Source: Phlebiopsis flavidoalba (Eukaryota > Basidiomycota > Agaricomycetes > Polyporales > Phanerochaetaceae). Taken from it: a stretch of DNA of 64,000 nucleotides. This document shows positions 45,486-55,888 of the stretch, in pieces (positions within the stretch are counted from its first letter, which is position 1; the number at the start of each line of letters is the position of its first letter). The notes beneath the pieces are model-generated. The model saw only the letters and a program-made list of their open reading frames with translations, was not told the origin of the DNA and made no database searches. The DNA is taken from assembly GCA_035772785.1 (NCBI GenBank), contig JAOCPU010000041.1, forward strand, positions 247,700 through 311,699, given 5' to 3'. Made by a program: the position numbers and the translations under genes.

Positions 45486-47389
45486 TCACGAGGCCTTCGC
45501 CTTTCCACCCAGCCCGAAACATCTTTTGTTGTAATCCGGCTCAGGTTTTCGTCGCCATTTTGCCACATTAGCCGCAGAGCTTTGTTTTATCATCTTGGCC
45601 TCGTCGATTGTCATGTCGGAGCACTGCATTCGCTGCTGGTTGACAACGTCCTGTAGTTTCATCGGCTGACCCAGATCAACGCCTTGGGAACTCTCTAGCT
45701 GTAGCTGCTCCTCAGGACGACTCGTGCGATTCCGCCATAAGAGTCGTTGCTGGTGATGTCAATGTATAAGATCGAATAAGAGCCGTCTCACGGAGTCAGG
45801 GTTTTCCGATTGCGGAATGCTAAATATTACGGTTGATGAGTTTAACAGAAGTTTTGAAGACCGGTATGGAGATAATGGGGCTTACCCGCGGTTTCTTATC
45901 GAGCAAGAGAAGTCCGCTTGATGTCGTTGCGGTGGTAGCTTGGATCATACGCAATTCCGGGATTAGAACGAGCTTCCCCATCCTCGCCCGGAGGAAAAAT
46001 CTATGTTGCAGAATAACTGATGAATAGGATACAACCTCGCTTGCTCGAATGGACCGGTTGGTGGCTCCGATAACGAGTGATATTCACAAGTAGCGACTCT
46101 TGATTCAGAGAGCTTCCCCCAGTCTTGATGAAATCCGGTTCGGAGAACGCTTGGAAGCCAGGGTCTGCTCGTGTCGCGAAGCCAGGTCGCAGGGCTTCTT
46201 GGTTGTTGGTGACGCAATTGAAATTAATTGACCGCTGGGCCAAGCGCAAATGCTGTCCGAAAATCATTCTCGCTGATCACTTTACCGGGCACAATATCTG
46301 AGTGCTTCCCTATTTTCCAATCTTTCTTCTGACACTCGCTGATAGAGTAGGTTTTTAGATTCGAGGTGAGGACAAGGCGGAAAGACCGTACCGTGAGCAG
46401 TACGTGACTTTGCGTCCCAAAAACTTCTTACAGAGCCGCTACATACGTGCATCTTCTCCCCGGGCTTTTCATCCGCCCCACAGTGCTCCAACACGCGTAA
46501 GTGCCCGTGGAAGCGTCTTCCATACTAATAACCGTCTTGAGCCTGGCTCTCATTTCATCTGAGACAGAGCCGGCAACACCAAAAAGAGCTTTTGTCAACG
46601 TTCTTGTGTGGCCCCCGATACCCTTGGTAGGTCCACGGGGTCTGAGGTGGCTCTCCGAACTGCGTAATCCATGAGATGTAAATCGGGGAAGACGATTTGA
46701 ATGAACTCACAAAGGCCAAAAGAGCTTTTCGACAATAATATCTGTGAGAAGTCTGGTGCGACCCAGCTTCATACCGCGCGCCGAAGGCTCGGTATCCAGG
46801 TTGGGCTTGCTCGGTAGGGCTGAGGTCCGCAGAACCGGTCCCACGAGAGGATTCGGGGCGAAGGCGGGCTGCTTTCGATGGTTCCTCGCATAGGGGTTCG
46901 GCGACATGAGGGCTTTCATCATGTCGAGGAACACTTCCGCCTCCTCTCGAGGCCAGGTGGACCGCGGTCGAATCGGGGCACAAACGATCGTTCGCTCTCC
47001 TCGTCCGCAAACGCCATGGCTCGGCAATATACCGTCGAGGATAGCCTCCTCTCGCTTCTCGCTGTCTAGACCTTTCCACGTCTGCCTCAAAGTTTCCAAG
47101 AGCGTATGCTCGCGAAACGAGCAGAGTGAGATACTCCTGAATCTCGGCAATGTGCTGCTCGTGATACGCGAGGGCGAGAATAGATGTGTCTGACGAAAGG
47201 AGAAGAGCGACCTCAGGTGGAAATATCGCTGAGATCCATCCCAGAAGAATATTCTGGGATGCGTAGATCTGTTTGAGGTCCCGCTCCCAGGATTGCTCCC
47301 AAGCAAGGCGGTTAGTGTGCATGTCCTGGGCGACGTTCAGCCGAACGTCGTCGCATGGTGATTCTATCGACGTTGGACTTTCGGTCCAT
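45486..47389 (-). CDS. MYND zinc-finger protein C, inverted copy
   Basis: Same family as tandem units A and B but on the minus strand. Pieces: NRLAWEQSWERDLKQIYASQ near 47295, WISAIFPPEVALLL near 47235, EEAILDGILPSHGVCG near 47040, CPDSTAVHLASRG near 46975, VFLDMMKALM near 46920, ARGMKLGRTRLLTDIIVEKL near 46760; MYND half HCGADEKPGEKMHVCSG near 46470, then YCSR and, after an intron, ECQKKDWKIGKHSDIVPGKV near 46290; FRTAFALGPAVN near 46250; and a C terminus DVVNQQRMQCSDMTIDEAK near 45640, AKWRRKPEPDYNKRCFGLGG, stop 45486-45488. Frame shifts occur at least three times, one in a T5 run of the zinc finger near 46425. The ATG could be 47387-47389 or 47320-47322. Confidence 0.62.
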
Positions 47390-47628
47390 ATTCAGCACTA
47401 AGTAGAACGAGTGCGAATCCTAAATCTTACCGCAGATATCGAAGTACAAATCGTACCTGGAACGAAGTCGGAATTTTTTCATTCATTTTTCGTGCGCATC
47501 CGCAGGAGCCAAGACGATGGGCGCCCTAGAATTGGCTCATTAATTTAAAGGCCATTTAGGACATATCCACCTGAAATGTTATCAGCAGGTAATAAATCAT
47601 ATCTCGACCCCCGTCCCGTCCTACTTAG

Positions 47629-47960
47629 TCAGGCCTTCTTCTTACATCCAGCCTTGTGGTCAGGCCAGTCGGCCTCCTGACAAGGGGGCTTAGCAATAAG
47701 ATGCTGATCTGTATCTATTACACTGAAATGATCACTATCAGCGGGGACGTTCAACATGGGCTCAAACCAACCCAACAAACTTACTGAGGCTTTGCTCTCC
47801 CCACCTCGGCTGTGCAATCGTCGACGGGATCGTGCACACCCCGTTTGTGCGCATCCTTTGACTCAAGTGATCCCTCCTGTTCCGGGCAGCCGTGGTATGC
47901 GCGACCGTAGGGGGCAATGCGGTCACGGTGAGAAATTTGCGAGGTGCTGGTCTCGACACT
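47629..47960 (-). pseudogene. Truncated copy of MYND gene F (last exons)
   Basis: Only the end of the neighbouring gene is repeated: GRAYHGCPEQEG near 47905 and KRGVHDPVDD near 47840, then, across an intron, PPCQEADWPDHKAGCKKK and stop 47629-47631. In gene F the same places read GCAYHNCPEKQE, KRGVRDPVVE and PPCQKADWPSHKIECRKN. No N-terminal part follows upstream, so this is a partial tandem duplication of about 0.35 kb. Confidence 0.6.
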
Positions 47961-48179
47961 ATTATAGCCCCGTCTTCAGTGTGAGCCTCGGGCAGTATGA
48001 GACGACTCTTTATCTTTCCAAGAAATTTATTTGTTTAGATAGAGATCCTAGTGATATGTTTGTAGATTGAAAAACACCAACCCTCAAATCTGGTGACAAT
48101 GGTTGTGCTATCTCATAATGACTGAATACCACCGGGGGCATACCAACGAAAGTACATTTTCGCACGCTTGAAAACTCCA
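47961..48179. other. Spacer between MYND gene F and its partial copy
   Basis: Short AT-rich spacer; holds the 3' flank of gene F. No gene. Confidence 0.4.
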
Positions 48180-50264
48180 CTAGATTTCGACTTCTGTCGA
48201 GTCATTCTTCCTACATTCAATCTTGTGGGAGGGCCAGTCAGCCTTCTGACAGGGAGGTTGAGCAATATGATCGCTTCGCGGCACCTGAAACACGAATTGC
48301 AACCTTCAGTAATACATTAACGCAAGCGAGAAAGAGCAACGTACTGGGTACAGGCTTTGCTCTCTCCGCCCCACTTGTACAACCGTTCTCTCGACGACGG
48401 GATCACGCACACCACGCTTGCGCTGGCTTTTCAGCTCGAGCAGTTCCTGCTTTTCTGGGCAATTGTGATATGCACAGCCGTAACGTTTGAGGCAGTCCCA
48501 GCGGCCGCCTATACTGAGGATCATCCATCCGTGTTTGCGGCTGGTGGTTCTAGCGATATGGGTGTATCTCTTCAGCAGGGCGCGGACGTTTTCGTAGGTT
48601 TTGTACGCATCAGGCTTGCGAGAGAAGCGACGATACAGGAAATAAAAGAGGATACAGGAATCCGAGATGATGGTCGAGGCGCGCTCGAACGGCTCGATAC
48701 CGTAGCGACTGTAGATCTGGTGGATAATCTTGAAAAAAGGCGTGGTTTTCTGCGTGAAGTCAGAATTAGGCAGCTTCAGACGCAATAAGAAGGGATGCGG
48801 CTGCGCACCACAATATCATCTCCGTCGACAGATATTTTGTTGACAATACCCTGCATCACGCCAACCAGAGAGTCAACGGTCTGGTCTTGGTTTTGCCCAT
48901 GCCTCGGCCGGGAGCTTTCTCTACAGCAGCCTTAATGTACCCGTCTTTTTTGCGCTAAGCCGACGCCTACCAGCATGTTCAAAGACCGAAACTGGGCAAC
49001 GCAGATCCTTTCAGCTTACCCAGTCGTCAAATAGCGCGGGTAGCCCCGCCAGCATGGGCGAAGCGAACCAATACGTCAGGCGTGGTGTACACTGGTCGCA
49101 TAGCATCGGTCAAAGCGTCGCCAAGGGCTTGACCTTTCCTATATGGTGGAGAGCACGCATATTCAACAAGTCTGTTCCATGGCACGTGTCGCACGTTTGT
49201 CATTACTTTTCTTCGAACCTCGTCTACAGGTGCGAGACCGAAATATCCATTTGCAATGAGGACGTCTCCCATCATGAACGACATCTGGTACGCGGCGAGA
49301 TCCTTGCGGAAGCGGCCTTATCCTCGAGTTCCATTGTGGCCAAACGATCTTCTTAATTATCGTCGGTTGACTCGAGTTCCCATTGTGTGGGGGCAACATG
49401 ATCCAGCAGGGACGAAAGCTTCGGTTTGGGCAAAAAAGAACGATTCCAACATCGCCATTTTCCAAGGTATCATGCAGCGACGGCTTCGTTTGGTCTCGAT
49501 TTCGAAGAAAGAACTCTTCGAGTACGTATCCACATCAGGTGTGCATAGCGCCACAGAGCACGGAGGCGGCCGGGCATAAGCTGAAGATCAAGCACCCAAA
49601 CCAAATTTCCTTAACATCCCCCAAACCACACGCAAACACAACAAATTTCCACTCGTGTAGATCCAGTCCCTACACGGGAGATGTCTTCCATGTCACAGTA
49701 TTTAAACTCTACCGGCTTTCGGGCCAGAGATTTTGGCGTGCGTCGTAGTAAACTCGAAGAAGATGCCGTATTCGGCGCAGGAGAGTCGGAACCTGATAGG
49801 ATATACAAGTAAGAAGGGCAAAAGAAACTATGCGAAAGACACGCACTCGTTGATATTCGTCTTCGGAAATCGCGGTTCTCTTAGTCAAATCGCCTTCAAC
49901 CTCTCCACAGTCCCTCGGTGATTCCAGTTGCAATAGGTGGATTTCGCAGAGGGGCAGCTTTGAAAGTTGACGCCGCCAAAAAAAGACGCAGACATGGTCT
50001 GCATGACGCTGCCTATGACGGCGCTGGCCATTCTTGCCTGAACCTGGGGGCGGGTATGGGCTCTTTGTTGTCTGCGAACGACCGCGCGTGTGGCATATCT
50101 ATGGTGGTTATTCGCCAATCAGCTACATGAAAGTTAAAGCAGAGATGTACGAACGTTTCTTCTTGGTTTCTTCCGAGGTTTTTGGTAACAAAGTCGTTGA
50201 GATGAGCGTAGAAGGCGACCCGGAAATTACCAGAGAAATTGATTCGCGTTGAATAGGCGCCCAT
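48180..50264 (-). CDS. MYND-type protein F (different subfamily)
   Basis: Minus-strand gene of a second MYND-like family. Readable blocks: FYAHLNDFVTKNLGRNQEE near 50200, MASAVIGSVMQTMSASFFGG near 50030, LTKRTAISEDEYQRVRVFRI near 49870, MSFMMGDVLIANGYFGLAPV near 49270, NRLVEYACSPPYRKGQALGD near 49160, YTTPDVLVRFAHAG near 49080, VNKISVDGDDIVVRS near 48830, then the long frame DFTQKTTPFFKIIHQIYSRY near 48750 and YGIEPFERASTIISDSCILF. C-terminal metal-binding half: GCAYHNCPEKQE near 48490 and, after an intron, CQKADWPSHKIECRKN near 48215. The first half of the finger looks incomplete (fewer Cys than a normal C6HC). The start is uncertain. Confidence 0.5.
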
Positions 50265-50295
50265 GCATTGGCCTGCTTTATTTACGTCACGTTCA

Positions 50296-52372
50296 TTACG
50301 GTCCAGAGCGCATGGCCTGGCCTACTTTTGACGGAGTACAATCTGTTGTCTCGCTACAACAGGACAGTGCACAGAATGTTCCAGTTTTCTTGTGAAGAAT
50401 CACGTAATAAGGCTGGTCTAGTAAGTAGTCCGAGTCTCTAATCGAAATAGCCATCAAGGCCCTATTCACAATGCTAGACAAGGCCACAACGCCTCGTCGC
50501 CTCTAAAATAACCCTCCGAGCATTCCCAGGGATCATCTGTCTTTTCATGCTTTTCTGGGCCAGGTTTATCTCCTGTTGAGTAGGAGCGATCGCCATAGCC
50601 TCTTGGACAGAGGTTCCAGTCGACACAGTCGTTCTGAACTCCGACTCGAGCTGTTGTTTGAGTTTGGTGCGGTGGGGCGGGGAATACCATGACGTTCGAG
50701 CGTCGGGCAAAGAAAGACAGCGTACATCGCATTTACGGCCTTGGGGTCGCCATTACGAAGAGCTTGTGCTGAAACGCGCGAGTCAGACATACATGACCGC
50801 CCCATGCTAAGTAAGGCTCACCTCGATTGCGTTGCATAAGGAAAGAAAGCTTTTCTGCACGAACAACAATAAATTTCTGACGAGGTACTGAGTAGACTGA
50901 ACCCACCTTCTCTATCGCTCAGAGGCAGCCCTATACCTTGATCAGGCTCTGGATAAGGATGAATGATCTTGAAGTAACAGTCTCATTACCAACAATTGCG
51001 AAGGAAGATGTGAATACACGTACCACGTAGTCAATATTCGAATTCTCGCTTATAAGCGCGACCTGCTGCATGAGAGCATGAGAGCGCTTATAGCCACTGT
51101 CTGGCAGTGGTACAAGAGAGTCAACCCGTCTTCGTTATTCTGACCATTTTCCAATATATGCCCATCTGAGTTTGGAGAAGAGGGTGTCGAGATCTTGCTC
51201 AGGAAGTAATTTCCCACAGAATATCTTGTGAGGTCGTGGGACACCCTGCTTCCAATCTTTCGTTTGGCATGCTCTGAGTACAAGATATATTGTTTGCAAT
51301 TTCGAACATTAATATCCGCAGGTACGTACTTCGAGCAGTAAAAAACCTTGCGGTTGATTTTTCGACAGCTTCCACATGCTTGAAGCTTCTTCCCATCTTC
51401 CAGCATTGATTCGGTTAGACCGCACATCCTACAAGAGTACTCAAGGTCCTTTCGCCGTGCGTCGTCCTGACGGATGATGTCTTTGTACCCGGGAAGTGAT
51501 TTTACAGAGTCCAGGTCATCTGCGCGTGGCAGGCCGCGGGGGTGTTTCACGGGCAGCTGATTTTCTTCGCGTCCCAGCTATGCAAATATTATTCAGTTTG
51601 CTCAGATGAAGAAACGGGACAACTTACGAAAGCTAAGAAAATATTCCAGACTATGTGTGTGAGCGCGTATGTACGACTCGTTCGGAAAGTCTGAAAGACA
51701 AAGTTTTTGACTCGGGCTCCTCTTCTGCTCTGACGTAGGTGTAAGCATTTTGTCAACGATAGCATGGGGGATATGCTGGGGTTCTGAATGACGTGAGTGC
51801 AAGGTTTCTGGTAGAAGACCTCGCATGACACGAAGGTACTCGTCACCACCGCGAGAGGCGAGATTCTTGAGAGTAGAGTCTGGACACCACTGGCGGCGTT
51901 CTTCCATGTCTGGCAGACACATGGTGCGATATATGCCTTCGAGGACGACCTCCCTCTCTCTTCGACTGAGAGAGCGACTTCCACCGCTCTTCGAAGTTTT
52001 TTTTCTTCTGAGAATTGAACTGCGGCTTCTCTGGCCATGTCCTGTTGTAGCTTGCACAGGCTTTGCGATCTCTTCTTCGAGTCGCTGAACACTACGTTCG
52101 TTATAACCAGCTTCCACCAACTCGGCTGGGCACAAGGGACAACAAATTGCCCCGAAATTGAGCCAAGTTGTGAAAAATTTCTCGTGAAGTCGTCCTTCCC
52201 AAGATTTCTCCCAGGCTTCCCGCGCACTAGCCTTGTTCGGTCGGTTTTCTGTCCAGCGAAAAAGACATTTTAGACGAATATGAAGTGGAAGGTGTAAGAG
52301 CCGGGAAAGAGTGTCGCGGTTTGGGTCATTAGTGGCGCGTCGACGCGTCGTGTTCGCGCGCCTGTGGTGCAC
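50296..52372 (-). CDS. MYND zinc-finger protein D, inverted copy
   Basis: Fourth member of the unit A/B/C family. N-terminal frame from ATG 52370-52372: FRWTENRPNKASAREAWEKS near 52240, WEGRLHEKFFTTWLNFGAIC, CPAELVEAGYNERSVQRLEE near 52105, RREREVVLEGIYRTM near 51945, WCPDSTLKNLASRGGDEYLR near 51870, VMRGLLPETL near 51810. Zinc finger: YSCRMCGLTESMLEDGKKLQ near 51430, ACGSCRKINRKVFYCSK, then across an intron with GTACGT donor, ACQTKDWKQGVPRPHKIFCG near 51250, so all ligands are present. C terminus: LMQQVALISENSNIDYV near 51050, GDPKAVNAMYAVFL near 50735, QLESEFRTTVSTGTSVQEA near 50645, and a last exon with IRDSDYLLDQPYYVILHKKT to a stop near 50296. One shift near 51790 in the N-terminal exon. 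Confidence 0.68.
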
Positions 52373-52514
52373 GTGGCGTAGTCACAGCCGTCACTGACGC
52401 GTGACGCGTGACGACCGCGGGTGGCTCAGGTAGCGTTCAACCGCCGTCTTCTCATAACCAGGCGTACATAGACAACCCAATTCTCGAAAGGTTTGATATG
52501 AATATCTGCAGTCA

Positions 52515-52520
52515 TATAAA
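52515..52520 (+). promoter_or_regulatory. TATA box of BTB gene 3
   Basis: TATAAA 41 bases before the ATG at 52556, in a CATATAAACTCATA context. The stretch 52373-52514, between this gene and the divergent MYND gene D, would be a shared promoter region. Confidence 0.6.
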
Positions 52521-52555
52521 CTCATACTAACCGAGCTTCCTGCGCTCAAAGCAAC

Positions 52556-53512
52556 ATGTCTGATACTTCAGAAGTGAGTCCGCTAAGCCCAACCATTCAA
52601 GTCAAGTTCGCACTCATAAGGTATCGGAACACTTACTAGACCCCCTCTTCCTCGCCACCTAATGCTCACGGAGTGCCAGATGGCTCCTTTTTCTTCGAAG
52701 ATGTCTACATTCGCGTGAGTCTAGCCCATGATCGAACCTCACTGTCCTAATCACCTTGTCCTAGGTTGAAGACACAAGCTTTCGGGTTTGGAGACGTAAC
52801 TTTGAAGTAGGATCTCAAGTGTTCAGAGATATGTTCAGTCTTCTCCTCTTTCTACAGATACTTCGTTACCTGAAGGGTCTTCGCAAGAACACCCTATAGT
52901 TTTAAAAGGGCTCACCGCAAACGAGTTTAGACAGCTGTTGAGGATTATGTTCCCTCGGTACGTCGAGCTGACCTTGGCCCTGGAAATGGCTGATAGAATT
53001 TGGGCTAATGCTTGTATAATTTAGCGAGCTCGACAAACTTAAAACTCTGACTGTGGAAGAGTGGATTTGCGTCCTCAAGCTTTCCACGATGTGGGAATTT
53101 TCCCGGATTCGAACCATCGCGATCAGTAAACTCAAAAGTGAGCTTCGCGGTCCATCTGGGTGCGGCTCGGCGGCTTGCCCTGGCACGACGGTATCACATC
53201 GAGGTCTGGTTATTGCAGGCTCTGAACGAACTGGCCCAACGACTTGAGCCTTTAACGCAAGAAGACTTCAATGTCATAGGCCTCGACGACTTCGTCAAAG
53301 CTGGCGCAGGTCAGGGAGCAATACACATCGTGTCCAAATCCCATCTGCAAACCGGAGCCTGGATCTCCCATCGATTTATGGAGCTTCACCCTTCCATCTC
53401 GGAGCTAGCCCCACTTCTCCACTTTTCGGGCAGACTGTCGCGTCTGTGCCCGAGTCACCTTCACGGGCAACGTACGACTTTTCTTTACACATCAAGCAAA
53501 TATTCAATTTGA
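52556..53512 (+). CDS. BTB/POZ protein 3
   Basis: Clean start and splicing: MSDTSE then a GTGAGT intron, TPSSPPNAHGVPDGSFFFED and VYIR then GTGAGT intron, VEDTSFRVWRRNFEVGSQVF and RDMFS (BTB core), EGSSQEHPIVLKGLTANEFR near 52870, LLRIMFPR then GTACGT intron, ELDKLKTLTVEEWICVLKLS near 53025 and MWEFSRIRTIAISKL. After a one-base shift near 53130 the C-terminal helices follow: GAARRLALARRYHIEVWLLQ, ALNELAQRLEPLTQEDFNVI near 53220 and LDDFVKAGAG. C-terminal part to 53512 is less conserved. Role: protein-interaction adaptor, possibly of a Cul3 ligase. Forms a tandem pair with the next gene. Confidence 0.75.
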
Positions 53513-54276
53513 GCTGAGTTCAACTCAGTACTTGTTGTGCGTGACTTTTGCCTTGAAGTACCAATGCGTATATAATTTAGGCGAGTCGAGCATAGAGCTT
53601 TCATAGCTGAGTGATGACGAGAGAGATCGAAAGGACACATACTGTGTGTAGAATCCGAGTCAATTTTTAGTTGCGTATTGTTCTGAATTACTTAACATCA
53701 GTCGCTTTGAGGGTTGCTCACCTTTTCGTATTTAAGTCACGGGCAGATGCACTCTGGACTAAGCAATCATACTCACGCGACTTCAAAAGACTCAAGCACA
53801 CTGAGTACCCGTAATATAATCAGCAGTCAAGTAGGCCAAAAATTGGGCGGCCTTTCTGCCTATTCACACGTTTGTCACGCTTGTCACGGTGACGGATAAA
53901 GGTATTGTGACTGGCCGACCTAGACTCAAACATAGCAACTACTCATCTTATTGTACAAATCCACCGCGTGGCAGTCCTCTGCTCTTAGTGCTTGTATGTG
54001 ATCATGAACACGTCCCGCTGTTTGTTTTCGAACAATGTGTCCAACGTGAAGGATAATTCACGTTGGAGTCCAAAGAACGTGAGCTGTTTCTCAGGGTGAT
54101 TGGGATCTTTGGCCAAACTGGTACCACGATCGCGTGGCTGCTATATATTATACAGTAGTAATCGCTACATCGATCAACTGACAGCTGCACGCCCACTTGG
54201 CCTTGAAGTCTTCCCCTCAAACCGCCAAGCCTCGAGCCCGCCGGCCTTCCAGTCTTCCAAAATTCGTATCTCCTCA
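53513..54276. other. Spacer in the BTB tandem pair, with flank repeat
   Basis: 3' flank of BTB 3 and 5' flank of BTB 4. Sequence 53795-53841 recurs at 55435-55476 after BTB 4. ORFs have no signature. Confidence 0.45.
53795..53841 (+). repeat. 3' flank repeat of BTB 3
   Basis: AGCACACTGAGTACC...CAGTCAAGTAGGCCA; the same layout occurs at 55435-55476 (AGCACGCTAAGTGCT...CAGTCAAGTGGGCCA). Shows that the BTB tandem duplication included 3' flanking DNA. Confidence 0.6.
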
Positions 54277-55226
54277 ATGTCCCTTGATAACGAGGTATCA
54301 CTACCATTAATGCCAGTGTCAATGTTTATTTTGCTCATGCCGAAGATATTTATTGTAGCCGGGCGAGTTGTCTCAGAACATCCAAACCATAGTTCGTGAT
54401 GAGACGTTTTTCTACAAAGATGTGTGTACCTCTCAGTGCGTGAATAATTTTTCCTATGATCATTCATGATTGTATCGGATGCTAATTATCTACAATTAAG
54501 GTTGGAGATACCTGCTTCAGAGTGTGGCGGCATATATTCGAGCAAGAATCGAAAAAAATTCGCAAGCATGTTCCCTTTTCCCTCTATCAATGACGCAGAG
54601 GCGGCTGAGCAAAAGGGAGCATCAGAGAACAATCCGATTGTGCTCTCTGGTGTTGAAGAGGATGAATTTAAGTCGCTATTACTGGTTTTGTTTCCTCCGT
54701 GAGTTACACCTTCAACTGCCCTCCGCTGATGGATGCGGCGCGAAACGTAAACACGGTTATCAGGTCCAGAAAAGCACAACACATGATGACCACTGAGCAG
54801 TGGCTTCAAGTACTCAAGCTGGCAACAATGTGGAGTTTTGAAGATGTAAAGCAATCTGCCGCCGAGAAGCTAGCTGTCATATACGCAGATCAGCCTGCGC
54901 GCAGAGTAGCTCTTGCGCGGCAGTACAAGATGTCAAACACTTTTCTACGCGCTGCACTTAACCAGCTAGCTCAGCGCGATCTGCCTCCTACGGCTAAAGA
55001 TGTTCAAATCATGGGACTCGAAGATGTCCTTGGACTAGTGGAAGTACGCGAAAGCATTTGCTGCCGGTGCGGCGAATGGTCGGGAAGAAATAGAGAGACT
55101 TATGATTTCAGCCATGACATTGACGAACAATTCTTGTTATACGACTTCAAGTTCGAGTTCCCTAAACAGTTACTGACTGATGATTTCTACAGAATAAATG
55201 CGGCAATTGGGTGCTACCGGGGTTGA
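54277..55226 (+). CDS. BTB/POZ protein 4
   Basis: Same exon plan as BTB 3: MSLDNE, intron (GTATCA...TTGTAG), IQTIVRDETFFYKD, intron ending TTAAG, VGDTCFRVWRHIFEQESKK, then MFPFPSINDAEAAEQKG, NNPIVLSGVEEDEFKSLLLV, LFPP, intron GTGAGT...ATCAG, then an open run MMTTEQWLQVLKLATMWSFE, QPARRVALARQYKMSNTFLR, ALNQLAQRDLPPTAKDVQIM, and a stop at 55224-55226. Only one shift is needed, in an A7 run (54552-54558) where six A would keep the frame and join KK to FASMF. The C terminus carries CCRCGEWSG. This is close to an intact gene and is good evidence that such shifts are consensus errors. Confidence 0.78.
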
Positions 55227-55888
55227 TACACTGTACCGATGTATTAAAACTGTACGTGTAATTGACTACGAGTTAACGACAACGAGAAGGATCTGTTTTT
55301 ACTCGGGTGGCCGGCCACATATTTTAGTTTTGACCCACTTAGTATATCACATCCGCAGTCACGCGCACCTCTTTTCTACACACCCGCCACGCCGCCTAGT
55401 GAATGACCATGTTGCCGCGAATTCGGGAAACTAGAGCACGCTAAGTGCTTGTTATCCGCAGTCAAGTGGGCCAGAAAAAAAAAAAGCGCGGACCCGCGCA
55501 AACGTCTGCACTTGGCCGTCTCGATAAGAGGAAGGTTCCGACACATCATTCAGTGCCGTGCGACAGGAGCCTGGAGAAGATTTTCAACTCAATTACCTTC
55601 CATGATTAGAGTTGCGTCTGCGGACAGGGAGCCCGAGGCATTTATGCGGCGCAAGGTTTCGACGGGGCACGCGCGCATGGTCGTGCGGCACACGAGGAGG
55701 GCTGAATACATAGTATTACATCGCGGTTTTGGTACAGCGATCGTCAACGACGAGACGGGAGGCGGGGGGCGGCACATGATGTCTGCGGAATGATGATATC
55801 AAGAGCCGAAGCCAAGAACGTATGTGCAGGGCGCACACTGCCTTCTTCTACAAAGACATTTCAACATGTTCCTTCGCCGAGAGACCTG
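55227..55888. other. Spacer after BTB 4
   Basis: Contains the second flank repeat (55435-55476) ending in a poly-A run of 12 bases (55473-55485). A 114-codon plus frame (55449-55793) is Arg-rich with no signature and I do not regard it as a gene. Confidence 0.45.
55435..55476 (+). repeat. 3' flank repeat of BTB 4
   Basis: Partner of 53795-53841, offset about 1.64 kb, equal to the spacing of the two BTB genes within the accuracy of their ends. Confidence 0.6.

Noticed and set aside
53105..53115. GGATTCGAACC, the complement of a tRNA T-arm
   Set aside because: It lies inside the BTB 3 coding exon (SRIRTIA) and no acceptor stem or anticodon arm can be folded around it.
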